Source of the DNA: Bacteroidaceae bacterium
Lineage (GTDB): Bacteria > Bacteroidota > Bacteroidia > Bacteroidales > Bacteroidaceae
DNA: 64,000 nt
Assembly (NCBI GenBank): GCA_017428785.1
Contig: JAFRQD010000047.1
Location: 1-64,000, forward strand
Direction: 5' to 3'
The notes under the pieces are model-generated. The model was not told the origin of the DNA. It made no database searches and saw only the letters and a list, made by a program, of their open reading frames with translations. The position numbers and the translations under genes were made by a program. This document shows, in pieces, positions 1 through 9,337 of this stretch (position 1 is the stretch's first letter; the number at the start of each line of letters is the position of its first letter).

Positions 1-2
1 AA

Positions 3-272
3 GTACTGCCCTCCAGGCAGAGAGGAGATAGGCAGTTCCCTAAATCCAAGGGCGTTGCCCCTGGTTCTTCCCTTCGGTCAGACAGCAAAGCTGGTGTCCT
101 CATAGTATAGCCCTTTCGGGCTGAACTCCCTAAACTTGAATATATAAGTAATGTAGAGACTCCCATCTACAACCTCGCCGGACAGCAAATAGGAAATGTC
201 AAAACGTCCAAAGGCATCGTCATCAAGAAGCAAGGCTCGGCGAAAGCCAACGGCAAGAAGGTACTGATGAGA
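3..272 (+). pseudogene. 3' end of a secreted sorting-domain protein, interrupted by TAG
   Basis: Reading from base 3 the frame is open to an in-frame TAG at 108-110, then open again to TAA at 270-272. The last ~36 codons give IYNLAGQQIGN ... SKGIVIKK ... NGKKVLMR, the C-terminal sorting-type motif seen on the large secreted proteins later in this window (compare the GH95 gene ending at 31229). The part before the TAG is low-complexity and carries a 19-base sequence (65-83) that recurs inside recR (2231-2249), so a dispersed repeat may have broken the gene. The 5' part lies outside the window. A readthrough codon or an unrelated short reading frame cannot be excluded. Confidence 0.45.
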
Positions 273-295
273 TAAAACCACCGGCAAGACAAGAG

Positions 296-324
296 AAAAG
301 GAGAGGCACAACCTCTCCTTTTTT
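296..324 (+). terminator. Rho-independent terminator, bidirectional
   Basis: AAAGGAGAGG and CCTCTCCTTT pair around a 5-base loop and are followed by a T run. It lies 24 bases after the stop of the broken sorting-domain gene. On the minus strand it follows the tRNA-Gly gene with a weaker T-rich tail, so it can serve both. Confidence 0.75.
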
Positions 325-331
325 GTTATGG

Positions 332-404
332 AGCGATAGACGGGGCTCGAACCCGCGACCTTCGGCTTGGGAAGCCGAAGCTCTACCAACTGAGCTACTA
401 TCGC
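332..404 (-). tRNA. tRNA-Gly(CCC)
   Basis: The minus strand folds as a full cloverleaf. The acceptor is GCGATAG paired with CTATCGC, the D arm GCTC/GAGC, the anticodon stem TCGGC/GCCGA with loop TTCCCAA (anticodon CCC), and the T arm GCGGG-TTCGAGC-CCCGT. The discriminator is U, usual for tRNA-Gly, and the next three bases (331-329) encode the CCA end. It stands alone, with a TACCTTTG promoter element just upstream. Confidence 0.95.
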
Positions 405-418
405 ATCGTTTCTTGGCG

Positions 419-426
419 CAAAGGTA
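419..426 (-). promoter_or_regulatory. -7 promoter element of tRNA-Gly
   Basis: The minus strand reads TACCTTTG, matching the Bacteroidota -7 consensus TAnnTTTG, 15 bases before the tRNA 5' end. No convincing -33 TTTG is visible. Confidence 0.6.
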
Positions 427-521
427 CAACATTTAATTCATAAATCATAATTCATAGTCCATATTTTCTTATTTGTTTGCACTTTTGTACTCAAAAAAGA
501 GTATTGTTCACAGAAAATGAC

Positions 522-529
522 TATATTTG
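522..529 (+). promoter_or_regulatory. -7 promoter element of rubrerythrin gene
   Basis: TATATTTG matches TAnnTTTG and lies 55 bases before the start codon. The upstream region is AT-rich and there is no other candidate before the gene. Confidence 0.6.
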
Positions 530-584
530 CATTAAATAAGACACGCAAACGGATTCAATTATTAACCAAAAAACATTAACCCTT

Positions 585-1142
585 ATGAAGAAAAAGTTCA
601 TCTGCGCCGTATGTGGATATATCTACGAAGGCGATGCAGCACCCGAACAGTGCCCCATCTGTAAAGCTCCTGCCTCTAAGTTCTCAGAGCTGAAGGACGA
701 TGCCGACATGACTTACGCCACCGTTCACAAGATTGGCGACGGCAAGCCCGAAGGTGTCAGCGAGGAAATGATTCAAGACCTCCGCAACCACTTCAACGGA
801 GAATGTGGCGAAGTAGGCATGTATCTGGCAATGGCTCGTCAGGCTGACCGCGAGGGCTATCCCGAGATTGCCGAGGCATTCAAGCGCTATGCATTCGAAG
901 AGGCAGACCATGCAAGCCGCTTTGCTGAGCTGCTGGGCGAGTGTGTCTGGGACACCAAGACAAACCTTGAGAAACGCGCTGCTGCCGAAGCAGGCGCATG
1001 CGAAGACAAGTTCCGCATCGCCAAGAACGCTAAGGCAGCTGGCTTCGATGCCATCCACGACACCGTACACGAAATGGCAAAGGACGAAGCCCGTCATGGA
1101 GCAGGCTTCGCAGGCTTGCTGAAGAGGTATTTCGGGAAGTAA
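585..1142 (+). CDS. rbr: Reverse rubrerythrin (rubredoxin-first)
   Basis: The 185-residue protein begins with a rubredoxin-type Fe-Cys4 site (CAVCGYIY at 8-15, CPICKAP at 23-29). A ferritin-like four-helix domain follows, with di-iron ligand motifs [21 protein letters not shown] and [13 protein letters not shown]. This domain order is that of 'reverse' rubrerythrins; classical ones carry the rubredoxin at the C-terminus. The family acts in the cytoplasm as a peroxide-reducing enzyme that protects anaerobes from oxidative stress, taking electrons from NAD(P)H-linked donors. The gene is monocistronic with its own promoter, and its stop lies 4 bases from the convergent acetyltransferase gene. 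Family assignment is firm; the physiological role is inferred. Confidence 0.93.
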   Translation: MKKKFICAVCGYIYEGDAAPEQCPICKAPASKFSELKDDADMTYATVHKIGDGKPEGVSEEMIQDLRNHFNGECGEVGMYLAMARQADREGYPEIAEAFKRYAFEEADHASRFAELLGECVWDTKTNLEKRAAAEAGACEDKFRIAKNAKAAGFDAIHDTVHEMAKDEARHGAGFAGLLKRYFGK

Positions 1143-1146
1143 AGAA

Positions 1147-1659
1147 TCAGAGAATCATCTGAAACACCTTTACCGACTGCCATCCTTTGGGGCACTTCAA
1201 CCAGTCCTGGAGGGTGGCGGTCTCTTTGTATCCGCACTTCTTAAAAAGCGCTACAGAAGCCTGATTGTTCGTCGGGACAAGGGCATAGAGTTGATGAATG
1301 CCCAGATGAGCGGAAACATAATTTGCAAGCAGCTGAAGGGCTTCGCTTGCATAGCCCTGCCTCTGGTGCTCAGGAACCACGACGATTCCCACCTCGGCAC
1401 GATGATGCTGAGGAGCGTAGTTCTGCACATCGACAAAGCCCACGCTGATGCCATCGGGAGTTTCAATCACCAAACGCAACTGCCGGTCGTGGAAGATATC
1501 GTTGCTGCACTCGGCAATGTACTGCTTCAAAGCATAATGCGAGAACGGGACAGAAGCCAATCCGCAAGGCCACAACTCAGTATCATTCTCGATGATATAC
1601 ATCAAGTCGAGGTCCTCGGGCTCAACGGCTCTCAGCTTCAGTTTGCTACTCTTTAGCAT
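1147..1659 (-). CDS. GNAT family N-acetyltransferase (RimJ/RimL-like)
   Basis: The 170-residue protein has the GNAT fold hallmarks: an N-terminal LRAVEPEDLDLMY segment, the strand-loop EVGIVVVPEHQRQGYASEAL holding the Q/RxxGxA acetyl-CoA pyrophosphate loop (about 91-110), and NNQASVALFKKCGYKE near the end. This subgroup acetylates N-terminal or side-chain amines of proteins, or polyamines; the substrate cannot be read from sequence. Its first 14 bases overlap the end of the small membrane-protein gene, so the two are probably co-transcribed. Confidence 0.85.
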   Translation of the reverse strand: MLKSSKLKLRAVEPEDLDLMYIIENDTELWPCGLASVPFSHYALKQYIAECSNDIFHDRQLRLVIETPDGISVGFVDVQNYAPQHHRAEVGIVVVPEHQRQGYASEALQLLANYVSAHLGIHQLYALVPTNNQASVALFKKCGYKETATLQDWLKCPKGWQSVKVFQMIL

Positions 1660-1885
1660 TTCGCTTGATGTCTATCAAAGGAAACACAAGAGCGATGGCC
1701 AGGATGCCAAGACCATAGAGCTGCGATGTGTTGTCGTACTTGAAGTAGAGCACCAGCACGAAGAGAGCAGAAAGCACAATCGCCGCCAAACGGATGTAGG
1801 CATTTACCTTCCTATAACGAATGGCAAAGAACGCTGCAAGCAGAATGCAAGCTGCACAAATCAGGGTTAGGATGTAAGTTATCAT
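1646..1885 (-). CDS. Small three-helix membrane protein
   Basis: The 79-residue protein is almost all membrane: hydrophobic stretches at about 3-22, 31-48 and 57-70 are separated by short basic turns (RYRK, RL, DIKRNAKE), predicting three inner-membrane helices. No family is recognised. The stop overlaps the start of the acetyltransferase gene by 14 bases, typical of translational coupling, and there is no other gene upstream before the 22-bp repeat array. Compactness, overlap and lack of charged residues in the helices support a real gene. Confidence 0.65.
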   Translation of the reverse strand: MITYILTLICAACILLAAFFAIRYRKVNAYIRLAAIVLSALFVLVLYFKYDNTSQLYGLGILAIALVFPLIDIKRNAKE

Positions 1886-1963
1886 AGGCTGGTTGTTGAA
1901 TTAGATGTGTCTATTTGGTCAATTAGACTTGGTTAGTTTTCAAACTTGACGGGCTTAGGGCTG

Positions 1964-2117
1964 AATCTTCTCGTGTGGTGTTTGTAAAATCCTCGTGTGA
2001 TGTTTGTGAAGTTCTCGTGTGGTGTTTGTAAAATCCTCGTGTGGTGTTTGTAAAATCCTCGTGTGATGTTTGCGAAATCCTCGTGTGATGTTTGCGAAAT
2101 CCTCGTGTGGTGTTTAT
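1964..2117. repeat. 22-bp tandem dyad repeat array, class A (7 units)
   Basis: Seven head-to-tail units, each exactly 22 bases, begin at 1964, 1986, 2008, 2030, 2052, 2074 and 2096. On the minus strand a unit reads AACATCAC, AC, GAGGATTT, then a 4-base spacer, with substitutions among units. The two 8-base arms are partly inverted copies around the central AC. The last unit contains the stop codon of recR (2114-2116). Class A arrays recur at 21306-21437 and 39092-39226. The rest of 1886-2113 holds nothing else recognisable. Because 22 is not a multiple of 3, the open frame across it is not a gene. Confidence 0.9.
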
Positions 2118-2773
2118 CCACCGAACGGGACACGCCCTGCGAGGGCTCTGCCCAAGGTCACTTCGTCGGTGTATTGCAGTTCATCGTTTTGTGCTATTCC
2201 TCGGGCTATGACAGTCACCTTGACTTTCCTTTCTTCCCTTCGGTCAGACGCAGACGGAACTTGATTGACACCTATCTCCTCCAGTTTCCTGTAGATATAA
2301 TAGTTGGTGGTGTCGCCTTCCATCGTGGGACTTAGGGCAAGGATGACTTCCTCTACCCCGCCCTGCCTGACGCGTTCCACAAGACTCTCTATCTGCAAGT
2401 CGCTCGGACCAATGCCGTCCATGGGACTGATGACGCCGCCAAGCACATGGTAGAGCCCTCTGTATTGCATCGTATTCTCAATGGCCATCACATCCTGAAC
2501 ATTCTCTACCACACAGACCAGGCTGGCATCACGAGAGGGATTGCTGCATATCTCGCATCGCTCATCATCGCAGATGTTGTGGCAGACCTGACAATAATGC
2601 ACGCCTCTACGCATCTCCACAAGACTTTCTGCCAACGCCTCCACCCGTTCTTCATCCTGACGAAGCAGGTGGAGAGCAAGCCTCAAAGCCGTCTTACTGC
2701 CTATTCCTGGCAGACGGTTGATTTCCATAACCGCTTTCTCGAGAAGTTGCGAGGAATATCTTGTATTTATCAT
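2114..2773 (-). CDS. recR: Recombination mediator protein RecR
   Basis: The 219-residue protein shows the RecR layout: helix-hairpin-helix ([20 protein letters not shown], about 18-37), a Cys4 zinc finger (CQVCHNIC and CEIC, about 60-77), a TOPRIM domain ([29 protein letters not shown]) and the C-terminal Walker-B-like tail ending [10 protein letters not shown]. With RecF/RecO it loads RecA onto SSB-coated gaps. RecR proteins are usually near 200 residues. The surplus is a stretch [13 protein letters not shown] just after the TOPRIM helix, encoded by a repeat also found at 65-83. The gene follows hisB by 68 bases and may be the last member of the his transcript. Confidence 0.95.
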   Translation of the reverse strand: MINTRYSSQLLEKAVMEINRLPGIGSKTALRLALHLLRQDEERVEALAESLVEMRRGVHYCQVCHNICDDERCEICSNPSRDASLVCVVENVQDVMAIENTMQYRGLYHVLGGVISPMDGIGPSDLQIESLVERVRQGGVEEVILALSPTMEGDTTNYYIYRKLEEIGVNQVPSASDRREERKVKVTVIARGIAQNDELQYTDEVTLGRALAGRVPFGG

Positions 2774-2841
2774 TTCACAATTTTACTATTTCACAATTTC
2801 ACAATTAAAATGTCCGATTGTCAAATTGTCCGATTGTCAAA

Positions 2842-3906
2842 TTACAGCACTCCCTTGCTTGATGGGAGTTGGAAGTGCGTGATGTCTCGTCTGACAGCCA
2901 TTCTGAGGCTGCGGGCAAAGGCCTTGAAGATGCCTTCTATCTTGTGGTGCTCGTTCTGCCCTTCTGCCTTGATGTTGAGGTTCATGGCGGCGCTGTCGGA
3001 CAGGCTCTTGAAGAAGTGAAGGAACATCTCTGTGGGCATCTCCCCCACTTTCTCGCGATGGAACTCGGCATCCCACACAAGCCAAGGCCTACCTCCAAAG
3101 TCAAGGGCGACCTGGCAAAGGCAATCGTCCATCGGCAGGCAGTAGCCATAGCGCTCTATGCCACGCTTGTCACCAAGTGCCTTGCGCAGACACTCACCCA
3201 GAGCCAACGCCACATCCTCTATCGTGTGATGCTCATCCACCTCCAAATCGCCTTTGCAACGCACATAGAGGTCTATCATGCCGTGCTTGGCAATCTGTTC
3301 GAGCATGTGGTCGAAGAAGCCAAGACCAGTCTGGATGTCGCTCTTGCCGTTGCCATCAAGGCACACCCGCACCTCGATGTCTGTCTCCTTTGTGGTACGC
3401 TTTACTGTTGCGTTTCGTTCCCCTGCAAAGAGCAGTTCTGTTATCTTCTGCCAGTCCAGATCCTCGGAGAGTATGAAACTGCGGCAACCGAGGTTCTCCG
3501 CAAGCTTAGCATCTGTTTCTCTGTCGCCGATGACAAAGCTGTTAGCCAAGTCGTATTCCTCTGTCATATAGGCAGTAAGCATACCTGTGCCTGGCTTTCT
3601 GGTGGGGAGATTATCCTTCGGGAAACTTCTGTCGATATGGATTGCGTCGAAACAAATGCCCTCACCCTTCAAGATGTCGAGCATGAGATTCTGCGTCGGC
3701 CAGAATGTCTCTTCAGGATAGCTGTCCGTGCCAAGTCCGTCCTGATTGCTCACCATGACGAAAAGGAAGTCGGTATGCAGTCGCAGGAAACGAAGAGCAC
3801 TGATGGCTCCAGGCACAAAGCTGAACTTCTCGAAGCTGTCTATCTGCTCATCAGCAGGCTCGCGAAGTATTGTGCCATCCCGGTCGATAAAAAGAAGCTT
3901 ATTCAT
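2842..3906 (-). CDS. hisB: Bifunctional histidinol-phosphatase / imidazoleglycerol-phosphate dehydratase
   Basis: The 354-residue protein joins two enzymes of histidine synthesis. Residues 1-165 are a HAD phosphatase (FIDRDGTI nucleophile motif near 6-13, [17 protein letters not shown] near 127) for histidinol phosphate. Residues 170-354 are the IGP dehydratase, with [13 protein letters not shown], the metal-binding DEHHTIED, and the second [13 protein letters not shown] motif. The fused form is typical of enterobacteria and Bacteroidota. It is third gene after hisG, hisD and hisC on the same strand, separated from hisC by 89 bases of AT-rich ATTGAAGATTGA-type simple repeats. Start at 3906 gives the expected [13 protein letters not shown]-terminus. 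Confidence 0.96.
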   Translation of the reverse strand: MNKLLFIDRDGTILREPADEQIDSFEKFSFVPGAISALRFLRLHTDFLFVMVSNQDGLGTDSYPEETFWPTQNLMLDILKGEGICFDAIHIDRSFPKDNLPTRKPGTGMLTAYMTEEYDLANSFVIGDRETDAKLAENLGCRSFILSEDLDWQKITELLFAGERNATVKRTTKETDIEVRVCLDGNGKSDIQTGLGFFDHMLEQIAKHGMIDLYVRCKGDLEVDEHHTIEDVALALGECLRKALGDKRGIERYGYCLPMDDCLCQVALDFGGRPWLVWDAEFHREKVGEMPTEMFLHFFKSLSDSAAMNLNIKAEGQNEHHKIEGIFKAFARSLRMAVRRDITHFQLPSSKGVL

Positions 3907-3995
3907 TGAAGATTGGATGTTGAAAATTGAAGATTGAAAGATTGAAGATTGAAAGATATATTTTTCAACTCTTTACCTTTTTACCTTTTCACCTT

Positions 3996-5033
3996 TTATT
4001 TATAAAACCGCAGCGCTCCGAGGAGTTCGTTGTTTTCCTGTCGTGTGCCAATTGTGATGCGGAGGCAGTCTTTGCAAAGCTGGACGCGGTTTCTGTTGCG
4101 CACCACTATGCCTTTATCTATGAGATATCGGTAGATTTGGTCTGCATCGGTCACACGCACAAGCACGAAGTTGGCATCGGTGGGAAAGACTTTCTGAACA
4201 ATCGGAAGCTCATGAAGGGCTGGCAGTACATTCTCTTTCTCCCTGCGAATCTGGGCAAGCCAATTGTCGATGGCTCCACGGTCTTCTATCAAGGACAGAG
4301 CTTTCTCCTGAGTCAAGAGGTTGACATTGTAGGGATATTTCACCTTGTTGAACAGCACAATGATTTCCTCACTTGCGAATGCCATACCAAGTCGGATGGC
4401 TGCCGAAGCCCATGCCTTGCTGAAGGTATTGAGGACGATGATGTTCGGATAGTTGTCGAGCAAACTTCGGAAGGGCTGATTGGTCGAGAAGTCTGAATAA
4501 GCCTCGTCAATCACCACAATACCCTCGAACGAAGTCAGCACCTTGTGAATGGCTTCGCGTGGGAAATCGTTGCCGGTTGGATTGTTGGGAGAGCAAATCC
4601 AAATGACTTTTGTGTTTGAATCGCAAGCATCAAGCAGGACTTCAGGCTCGAACATCCAATCATCTGACAATAGGACTGTTCTGTACTCAACATCATTGAT
4701 GTCTGCACACACCTTATACATGCCGTAAGTTGGAGCGATGGCGACCACATTGTCTTTACCCGGGTTGCAGAAGACACGATAGACAAGGTCGATGGCTTCA
4801 TCGCTTCCGTTGCCCAGGAAAATCTGTGAGGGGCGAACACCCTTCATGGGAGCAAGGCGTGCTTTCAGCTTCTCTTGCAATGGGTCGGGATAGCGGTTTA
4901 TCGGGTCATTGTAAGGATTTTCGTTGGCATCAAGAAAGACATGAGCTTCCCTGCCCTTGAACTCATCGCGGGCGCAACTGTAAGGTTCGAGCGCCCAGAT
5001 ATTAAGGCGAACTAATGATTCCAGAGTCTTCAT
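3996..5033 (-). CDS. hisC: Histidinol-phosphate aminotransferase
   Basis: The 345-residue fold-type I PLP enzyme carries DANENPYND near residue 34, [15 protein letters not shown] for cofactor phosphate contacts, [18 protein letters not shown], and the Schiff-base lysine in [14 protein letters not shown]. It transfers the amino group from glutamate to imidazole-acetol phosphate. Its ATG overlaps the hisD stop by 4 bases (5030-5033), so the two are translationally coupled. Length matches the family. Confidence 0.96.
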   Translation of the reverse strand: MKTLESLVRLNIWALEPYSCARDEFKGREAHVFLDANENPYNDPINRYPDPLQEKLKARLAPMKGVRPSQIFLGNGSDEAIDLVYRVFCNPGKDNVVAIAPTYGMYKVCADINDVEYRTVLLSDDWMFEPEVLLDACDSNTKVIWICSPNNPTGNDFPREAIHKVLTSFEGIVVIDEAYSDFSTNQPFRSLLDNYPNIIVLNTFSKAWASAAIRLGMAFASEEIIVLFNKVKYPYNVNLLTQEKALSLIEDRGAIDNWLAQIRREKENVLPALHELPIVQKVFPTDANFVLVRVTDADQIYRYLIDKGIVVRNRNRVQLCKDCLRITIGTRQENNELLGALRFYK

Positions 5034-6310
5034 AAGCTTTTCATTCTCAAAGTCATTGCACTCTTGTGCGCATCCAGTCCTTCAGCCTCAGCCATCTGCT
5101 CCACAGCCTTGCCAATGGAGCGAATGCCTTCTGGTTGGATGTGCTGGAAAGTTATCTTGCGGCAGAAGCTGTCGAGGTTCACGCCACTATAAGCCACTGC
5201 ATAGCCGTTGGTGGGCAAGGTGTGATTGGTGCCGCTTGCATAGTCGCCGGCACTCTCAGGTGTGAGCGAGCCGAGGAAGACACTGCCGGCATTGACCACC
5301 TTCTGAGCAAGTTCCATATAATTGGATGTCTCGATGATTAAGTGCTCAGGAGCATAACGATTGGTGATTTCCATCATCTCGTCGTCATCATGAACCACAA
5401 TTGCCTTGCTGTGTTCAAGGGCTTGAGCCGCGATGTCCTTCCTTGGCAGAAGCGCAAGCTGACGCTCCACCTCTGCTTCCACCTTACGAGCCGTCTCTTC
5501 GCTCTTGCAGACGAGGAGCACATGGCTGTCGATGCCATGCTCCGCCTGACTGAGAAGGTCGGCTGCTACGAAAGATATATTGCTTGTCTCGTCGGCCAAG
5601 ACCTCCACTTCACTCGGACCTGCAGGCATGTCGATGGCCACATCATGCAGACTGACCTGCTGCTTGGCACACATCACAAACTGATTGCCAGGGCCGAATA
5701 TCTTATAGACCTTGGGCACACTCTCTGTGCCATATGCCATCGCTCCTATTGCCTGAACGCCACCAATCTTGTAGATTCTGTTGACGCCTGCAATTCTGGC
5801 TGCCACAAGGATGGCTGGATTGACGCTCCCGTCCTTAGCCGGAGGAGTGCAGAGCACAATGTCTCGGCAGCCTGCTATCTTAGCCGGAGTGGCAAGCATG
5901 AGGACTGTGCTGAAGAGAGGAGCCGTACCGCCTGGAATGTAGAGACCAACCTTCTCGATGGCCACAGCCTTTTGCCAGCACTCCACACCCTCTACAACCT
6001 TGACATGCTCGCCTTCAAAGCGCTGTGCAGCATGGAAGCGTTCGATATTATGATGTGCTATGCGAATGGCTTCCTTAAGTTCTTCGCTGACCAGTTTCTC
6101 AGCCTCTTGCATCTCAGCCTCACTGACAGCCAGATCGTCGAGGCGCACCTTATCAAAGCGTTCCTCATATTCCTTGACAGCAGCATCACCGCGTTCGCGG
6201 ACATCCTGAAGCACAGCCGAGACCGTAGCCCCAAGTTCCGAAGCATTTCGAACAGGTCGCTTCAGCAAAGCATCGAGTTCATCTTTAGCAGGATATATGT
6301 ATATTCTCAT
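5030..6310 (-). CDS. hisD: Histidinol dehydrogenase
   Basis: The 426-residue protein has [49 protein letters not shown] and [11 protein letters not shown] with zinc ligands Gln and His. NRYAPEHL carries the catalytic Glu-His pair, and [16 protein letters not shown] follows. It oxidises histidinol to histidine in two NAD-dependent steps. The gene is 64 bases after hisG and overlaps hisC by 4 bases. The short gap before it contains the palindromic CTCCCCCTAAAGGGGG repeat described in the findings. Confidence 0.96.
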   Translation of the reverse strand: MRIYIYPAKDELDALLKRPVRNASELGATVSAVLQDVRERGDAAVKEYEERFDKVRLDDLAVSEAEMQEAEKLVSEELKEAIRIAHHNIERFHAAQRFEGEHVKVVEGVECWQKAVAIEKVGLYIPGGTAPLFSTVLMLATPAKIAGCRDIVLCTPPAKDGSVNPAILVAARIAGVNRIYKIGGVQAIGAMAYGTESVPKVYKIFGPGNQFVMCAKQQVSLHDVAIDMPAGPSEVEVLADETSNISFVAADLLSQAEHGIDSHVLLVCKSEETARKVEAEVERQLALLPRKDIAAQALEHSKAIVVHDDDEMMEITNRYAPEHLIIETSNYMELAQKVVNAGSVFLGSLTPESAGDYASGTNHTLPTNGYAVAYSGVNLDSFCRKITFQHIQPEGIRSIGKAVEQMAEAEGLDAHKSAMTLRMKSL

Positions 6311-6374
6311 TGAAAATTGAACATTGAAGATTGAAAGTAATACTCCCCCTAAAGGGGGTTGGGGGTCTTGGCTT

Positions 6375-7226
6375 TTACGGTATCATCTTCTCTATGGGCA
6401 CCACGAGAATGCCTTCTGCTCCGAGGCTCTTCAGTTCGCGGATGATTTCCCAAAAGCGTTTCTCGTCGATGACTGTGTGAACACAGCTCCAGCCTTCTGT
6501 GGCAAGGGGCATAACCGTCGGACTCTTCACACCTGGCAACACGGCTACTATCTCCTTCAGCTTGTCTGTCGGGACATTCATCAGGACATATTTCTTGTCC
6601 TCTGCAGCCTTGACTGCTTCAATGCGGAACAGCAACTCATCGAGCACAGCCCGCTTTTCTTCGTCGAGCTTCTTGTTGGCTATCAGCAGGGCTTCGCTTT
6701 GCATCACAGTTTCCACCTCAACAAGATTGTTGCTGACGAGGGTTGAACCGCTGCTGACTATGTCGAAGATGGCATCCGAGAGGCCAATGCCCGGACTTAT
6801 CTCCACGCTACCGGTAATGACATGGATATCGGCTGCAATATGCTGCTTCTGCATATAGCGGCGAAGGATATTGGGATAACTCGTGGCTATCTTCTTTCCC
6901 TCGAACCACTTCAAGCCATAATAGCCGCAACCCTTGGGCACAGCAAGAGAAAGCCTACACTTGCTGAAGCCAAGAGGACGAACCACTTCGGCATCCTCAG
7001 CCCGTTCTTCAAATTCGTTTTGACCAACGATTCCGAGGTCTGCCACACCACTTGCCACACTTTGCGGAATATCATCATCGCGAAGATAAAGGATTTCGAC
7101 AGGGAAGTTGCTGCTTTGCACAAGAAGTGTGCGCTTGCTGCTGCTCACCTTGATGCCTGCCTCTGCAAGCAACGAAATTGTATCTTCGAAGAGACGCCCC
7201 TTCGATTGTACTGCAATTCTCAACAT
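6375..7226 (-). CDS. hisG: ATP phosphoribosyltransferase, long form
   Basis: The 283-residue protein is the long HisG form: a bilobal catalytic part (MLRIAVQSKGRLFEDTISLL, DLGIVGQNEFEE, ISPGIGLSDAIFDIVSSGSTL with the PRPP-binding region) and a C-terminal ACT-like domain (about 205-283, MNVPTDKLKEIVAVLPG ... GILVVPIEKMIP). That C-terminal domain mediates histidine feedback inhibition, and long forms do not need HisZ. It catalyses the first step of the pathway. It is the first gene of the minus-strand block hisG-hisD-hisC-hisB, with a strong promoter directly upstream. hisA, hisF, hisH and hisI are not in the window. Confidence 0.96.
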   Translation of the reverse strand: MLRIAVQSKGRLFEDTISLLAEAGIKVSSSKRTLLVQSSNFPVEILYLRDDDIPQSVASGVADLGIVGQNEFEERAEDAEVVRPLGFSKCRLSLAVPKGCGYYGLKWFEGKKIATSYPNILRRYMQKQHIAADIHVITGSVEISPGIGLSDAIFDIVSSGSTLVSNNLVEVETVMQSEALLIANKKLDEEKRAVLDELLFRIEAVKAAEDKKYVLMNVPTDKLKEIVAVLPGVKSPTVMPLATEGWSCVHTVIDEKRFWEIIRELKSLGAEGILVVPIEKMIP

Positions 7227-7258
7227 GTTCTTTTACCTTAATAAATACAATTCGGGCG

Positions 7259-7289
7259 CAAATTTACGACAATAAATTCAATGTTCAAA
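7259..7289 (-). promoter_or_regulatory. Promoter of the his block (-33/-7)
   Basis: On the minus strand TTTG (7289-7286), a 19-base spacer and TAAATTTG (7266-7259) match the Bacteroidota primary sigma consensus. It lies about 32 bases before the hisG start. No leader peptide, T-box or attenuator is visible in this short leader. Confidence 0.8.
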
Positions 7290-7431
7290 GTTTAGAGAGT
7301 GGAGTTTTCGCTTTTTCCCTTATTTCTTCACAAAAATCAAGGGCGCAATTGCAATGCATAATCGAGGAGAATACAGAAAAGCAAAGGCATCATCTATGGC
7401 TAAGCAAGGCTGAAGAAGAAGATACGACAAA

Positions 7432-7475
7432 AGAAAAGCCCCCAAAACTGAGGGGTGAAGCTTTCTTTTCTTCTA
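7432..7475 (-). terminator. Probable dnaX terminator
   Basis: The minus strand has a stem formed by CACCCCTC and GGGGG arms flanked by AAGC/GCTT, followed by TTTTCTTTT, just after the dnaX stop. The stem is imperfect. The rest of 7290-7482 holds no other recognised element. Confidence 0.5.
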
Positions 7476-7482
7476 TCTCACA

Positions 7483-9210
7483 TCAAGAGAAAGTGAGCTG
7501 CATCTTGTTTACCAGTTCGCCTACTTCTGTATTCTGCCGCTTCATTTCCTTGAGCATTTCGGAAGGATTGTAAGACTTCACGACTTCCTGCAACTCTTCG
7601 AGTTTGGTTTCAAGGGTGAAGTTGAAGTTGCGGAGGCTACGGCGAGCCACATTCAATATCTGTGGCATCATGCCCTCGATGGTCTGCTGAACCTGTGGGT
7701 TGCTGACAGGAAGCACAGCGGTATTGTCGTCCTTGACTGTAGGCTGCAGACCCTTGAGGCGCTCTGCAAGACCTGCATTGTCATGAGGAAGGGAATCAAG
7801 GAAGGCGAACCAGGCAGCCGTGAGTTTCTCGGAATTGATGGGCTCCACAGGATGCTCCTCCTGCCTGTTTTCCTGCTTTTGTTCTGGCTCTGCATCTTCT
7901 TGCTTCTTCGCTGCACCTATGTGTTTGAAGGAGACTTTGGGCAAAGGACGCTTAGCCCCTTCTGAATCTCTCTGAGGAGGGACTTGTTTGACTGCCTCCT
8001 GCACAACTTGAGGAGTGGGAGTCTGCTGCTTGTTTTCCTGCTTAACAGGCTCTTTCCTATTCTTATTTATATTGTTTTCTCCCCCTTGAGGGGATCGGAG
8101 AGGAGCTGCTTCCTCTGCTGTCTCTTTTGCAGCGCTCTGGATGAGGCAAATCTCAATCTGCAGGCGCTTGTTGCGACTTGTTCGATAAGCCTGGTCACAA
8201 TCATTCGCAAGCTTCAGCACCTTATAGACAAAAGGAATCGGGCATCGCTGTGCTTGCTCCTGATATCGGGCTCGCATCTTCTCGCTCATCTCCAAGAGAG
8301 GCAGCGTCACAGCATCTCGGCTGACAAGCAAGTTTCGCATGTGTGTGGCAAGTCCTGCAACAAAGTTACCTCCGTCGAAGCCCTTTTGCAGCACTTCGTT
8401 GAAGAGAAGCAAGCATTCCGAAACACGACCTGCAAGGAAGTGGTCAACAAGCTGGAAGTAGTACTCCTGATTCAAAACATTCAGATTCTGGCAGACGCTT
8501 TCGTAGGTAAGGTTGCCTCCAGAGAAGCTGACCATCTGGTCGAAGATAGAGAGAGCATCTCGCATACCGCCATCAGCCTTTTCTGCAATGAGTGCAAGCG
8601 CCTCAGGCTCTGCTGTATAACCTTCCTTTTCAGCCACATAAGCAAGATGTTCAATGGTGTTCTTTGTGGTCATGCGCTGGAAGTCATACACTTGGCAACG
8701 GCTCAGGATGGTAGGCAGTATCTTGTGCTTCTCTGTGGTGCAAAGAATAAAGATGACATAGGAAGGGGGTTCCTCGAGAGTCTTGAGGAAGGCATTGAAG
8801 GCCGACGGAGAAAGCATGTGCACCTCGTCGATGATGAAGACCTTGTACTTGCCTGTCTGAGGCGGGATGAGCACTTGCCGGCAAAGCTCTCGGATGTCAT
8901 CCACAGAATTGTTGCTTGCGGCATCGAGTTCGTGGATGTTCAGGGAGCGCTGCTGGTCGAAAGCCTGACAACTCTCGCACTCGCCGCAAGGTTCTCCTCC
9001 CTCCTGCGGATTGAAGCAGTTGATGGCTTTGGCAAAGATGCGTGCGCAAGTGGTCTTACCCACTCCACGAGGTCCGCAAAAGAGATAGGCATGAGCCAAC
9101 TTGCCACTGCTGATAGCATTCTTCAGCGTTGTCGTCAAAGCCCTCTGCCCCACAACAGAGTCGAAGTTCAAAGGACGGTATTTAAGCGCAGAAACAATGT
9201 ATTCTTCCAT
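7483..9210 (-). CDS. dnaX: DNA polymerase III subunit gamma/tau
   Basis: The 575-residue clamp-loader ATPase has Walker A GPRGVGKTTCARI (about 45-57), a zinc site (CFNPQEGGEPCGECESCQAF), Walker B FIIDEVHML, sensor residues TTEKHKILPTILSRCQ, and a collar domain. A low-complexity Glu/Gln/Pro linker (about 365-460) and a C-terminal domain with a Bacteroidota-specific end follow. It is long enough to be a tau-like form, though no slippery sequence for a shorter gamma is evident. In the linker, APLRSPQGGENN is encoded by a CTCCCCCTTGAGGGG palindromic repeat also found elsewhere in the window. The gene has its own promoter, divergent from divIC. Confidence 0.95.
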   Translation of the reverse strand: MEEYIVSALKYRPLNFDSVVGQRALTTTLKNAISSGKLAHAYLFCGPRGVGKTTCARIFAKAINCFNPQEGGEPCGECESCQAFDQQRSLNIHELDAASNNSVDDIRELCRQVLIPPQTGKYKVFIIDEVHMLSPSAFNAFLKTLEEPPSYVIFILCTTEKHKILPTILSRCQVYDFQRMTTKNTIEHLAYVAEKEGYTAEPEALALIAEKADGGMRDALSIFDQMVSFSGGNLTYESVCQNLNVLNQEYYFQLVDHFLAGRVSECLLLFNEVLQKGFDGGNFVAGLATHMRNLLVSRDAVTLPLLEMSEKMRARYQEQAQRCPIPFVYKVLKLANDCDQAYRTSRNKRLQIEICLIQSAAKETAEEAAPLRSPQGGENNINKNRKEPVKQENKQQTPTPQVVQEAVKQVPPQRDSEGAKRPLPKVSFKHIGAAKKQEDAEPEQKQENRQEEHPVEPINSEKLTAAWFAFLDSLPHDNAGLAERLKGLQPTVKDDNTAVLPVSNPQVQQTIEGMMPQILNVARRSLRNFNFTLETKLEELQEVVKSYNPSEMLKEMKRQNTEVGELVNKMQLTFS

Positions 9211-9252
9211 CTCTCATTTACCTTTTAGTCATTTATCGTTTACTATTTTGTG

Positions 9253-9260
9253 CAAAGATA
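9253..9260 (-). promoter_or_regulatory. -7 promoter element of dnaX
   Basis: The minus strand reads TATCTTTG, a perfect TAnnTTTG match, 42 bases before the dnaX start. Confidence 0.65.
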
Positions 9261-9304
9261 CAAAATAATTCAGAATTCATTGTTCAGAATTCAATGTTTT
9301 TTTA

Positions 9305-9312
9305 TACTTTTG
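9305..9312 (+). promoter_or_regulatory. -7 promoter element of divIC operon
   Basis: TACTTTTG matches TAnnTTTG and lies 25 bases before the divIC start. A weak TTG at 9280-9282 could be its -33 partner. It is divergent from the dnaX promoter in the same 127-base gap. Confidence 0.65.
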
Positions 9313-9337
9313 CGAAAAATTACAAAACCGACATCTT

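Noticed and set aside
1964..2117. CRISPR array
   Set aside because: The repeats are directly contiguous with no unique spacers, unit identity is imperfect, and no cas gene is present; the same holds for the other 22-bp arrays.
1933..2133. 66-codon open frame on the minus strand rich in HHTRG repeats
   Set aside because: It only translates the 22-bp repeat array. The unit length is not a multiple of three and the class A arrays elsewhere carry no matching frame.
2869..3909. 346-codon plus-strand frame opposite hisB
   Set aside because: It is a shadow of hisB; all HAD and IGP dehydratase motifs lie on the minus strand. The same applies to the long frames opposite hisD, dnaX and GH95.
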